A stretch of 7,161 nucleotides of DNA from RHKX01 sp035695265 (GTDB lineage: Bacteria; Actinomycetota; Thermoleophilia; Solirubrobacterales; 70-9): assembly GCA_035695265.1 (NCBI GenBank), contig DASSEM010000055.1:1-7161 (forward strand), written 5' to 3'. The notes under the pieces are model-generated. The model was not told where the DNA came from. It did no database searches and worked only from the letters and a program-made list of their open reading frames with translations. Of the stretch, positions 6,455 through 7,161 are shown piece by piece. The translations under genes were made by a program, and so were the position numbers. Positions within the stretch are counted from its first letter, which is position 1. Each line of letters opens with the position of its first letter.

Positions 6455-7090
6455 GTGGCGCTGCACGACGTGTCGATCCCGGTCCACCCGGGCATGGTCA
6501 TCTACCGCGGCAACCCCGGCGTCGAGCTGGAGCGGGCACTGACGATCGCCGGCGGCGACGGCGCCAACGTCAGCCGACTGACGATGGGCGTCCACAGCGG
6601 CACCCACATCGACGGGTCGCTGCACTTCTACGATGACGGCGCCGGCGTTGATGCGCTGCCGCTTGACGCGATGCTCGGCCGCTGCGAGGTCGTCGAGATC
6701 GCTGACCCGGGCGAGGCGATCGATCGCGCGGCGCTGGAGGCAGCGGCGATCCCCGCGGGCGCCGAGCGGGTCCTCCTGAAGACCCCGAACTCGAAGCTCT
6801 GGGACCTGCCGGAGTTCACCCACGACTTCGTCCGGCTCGACGGCGCCGCCGCCGCCTGGGTCCGCGAGCGCGGCATCCGGCTGATCGGCATCGATTACCT
6901 CTCGATCGGCGACCACGATGCCCACCTCGACCTGCTCGGGAACGGCATCGTGGCGCTGGAGGGCCTCGACCTGCGCCGGATCGATCCGGGGTCCTACGAG
7001 CTGATCTGCCTGCCGATCCGCCTCCTCGACACCGACGGGGCGCCGGCCCGGGTGCTGCTGCGCGACATCGAGCGGGACGCGCGGAGTTGA
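6455..7090 (+). CDS. Cyclase-family metal-dependent hydrolase (kynurenine formamidase-like)
   Basis: This belongs to the cyclase family (Pfam PF04199), which includes bacterial kynurenine formamidase KynB and other metal-dependent amide, ester or lactone hydrolases. From the GTG at 6455 the protein has 211 residues, a typical length, and begins VALHDVSIPVHPGMVIYRGNP, where family members normally start. The metal-site motif HSGTHID gives His47, His51 and Asp53, followed by LHF with His57; the usual DAPxHF is DGSLHF here. IGIDYLSIG and the C-terminal YELICLPIRLLDTDGAPARVLL are strong family signatures. An upstream ATG at 6386 would add 23 residues of unfamily-like sequence, so I reject it. No other tryptophan catabolism gene is nearby, so kynurenine formamidase activity should not be assumed. 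Its TGA overlaps the start of the next gene as TTGA, suggesting a two-gene unit with the ROK gene. Confidence 0.87.
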   Translation: MALHDVSIPVHPGMVIYRGNPGVELERALTIAGGDGANVSRLTMGVHSGTHIDGSLHFYDDGAGVDALPLDAMLGRCEVVEIADPGEAIDRAALEAAAIPAGAERVLLKTPNSKLWDLPEFTHDFVRLDGAAAAWVRERGIRLIGIDYLSIGDHDAHLDLLGNGIVALEGLDLRRIDPGSYELICLPIRLLDTDGAPARVLLRDIERDARS

Positions 7091-7161
7091 GTGGCGGGGC
7101 TGCGCCGGCGCGGGGCGGGATCGACCTCGGCGGCACCAAGATCCAGGCGATCGTCGTCGCC
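7087..7161 (+). CDS. Second ROK-family protein, N-terminal fragment cut by the window edge
   Basis: Only 25 codons are present. From TTG at 7087 the reading frame contains GGIDLGGTKIQAIVVA, the N-terminal phosphate-binding motif (DLGGTK) of ROK sugar kinases, 10 residues in. There is no in-frame ATG or GTG in the preceding 60 bases; TTG is therefore the probable start, and it overlaps the cyclase TGA by 4 bases. Having the motif this close to the start argues for a kinase rather than a ROK repressor with a helix-turn-helix domain in front. The substrate, and whether it keeps the zinc motif that the other ROK protein lacks, cannot be told from this window. Confidence 0.72.
   Translation, partial: MSGGAAPARGGIDLGGTKIQAIVVA

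Noticed and set aside
5250..6542. A 430-codon plus-strand open frame opposite the ROK kinase
   Set aside because: It is the antisense shadow of a conserved ROK protein and runs through the divergent promoter region.
1..7161. Search for tRNA, rRNA, CRISPR repeats, insertion sequences or phage attachment sites
   Set aside because: I saw no cloverleaf, regular direct repeats, transposase motif or terminal inverted repeats; almost every base is within a recognised gene.

Overview
The window looks like ordinary chromosomal DNA from a high-GC Gram-positive-type bacterium. The GC content is very high, coding is dense and on both strands, and starts include GTG and TTG. The wording of several proteins resembles Actinobacteria, and my best guess is the Thermoleophilia/Solirubrobacterales group. 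That placement is from memory of family sequences, not from a search. I see no RNA genes, mobile elements, CRISPR arrays, phage genes or sizeable repeats.

Left block (1-2859), molybdenum enzyme and its maturation factor. A long minus-strand gene encodes an FdhF/YdeP-type molybdopterin oxidoreductase (formate dehydrogenase-like alpha subunit). Its C-terminus runs off the left edge. It is divergent from fdhD on the plus strand, whose product sulfurates the molybdenum cofactor of formate dehydrogenases. Only 18 bases separate the two predicted start codons. The pairing makes functional sense: FdhD activates the cofactor that its neighbour needs.

Middle block (2856-6362), sugar phosphate operon on the minus strand. 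In transcription order it holds a ROK-family sugar kinase (glucokinase-like), transketolase (tkt) and ribose-5-phosphate isomerase B (rpiB). The kinase and tkt are 37 bases apart; tkt and rpiB overlap by 4 bases (GTGA). Together they suggest entry of a phosphorylated hexose and interconversion of pentose phosphates in the non-oxidative pentose phosphate pathway. rpiB and fdhD converge and their stop codons overlap, so no terminator fits between them.

Right block (6363-7161), plus strand. A 92-base divergent gap leads to a cyclase-family metal-dependent hydrolase (kynurenine formamidase-like). Its stop overlaps by 4 bases (TTGA) a second ROK-family gene, of which only the first 25 codons are in the window.

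I do not find a clearly new system. The points most worth a second look are the first ROK kinase, which has lost all three zinc-binding cysteines of its family while keeping the surrounding motif, the very tight divergent fdhF/fdhD start region, the overlapping convergent stops, and the apparently coupled cyclase-ROK pair.
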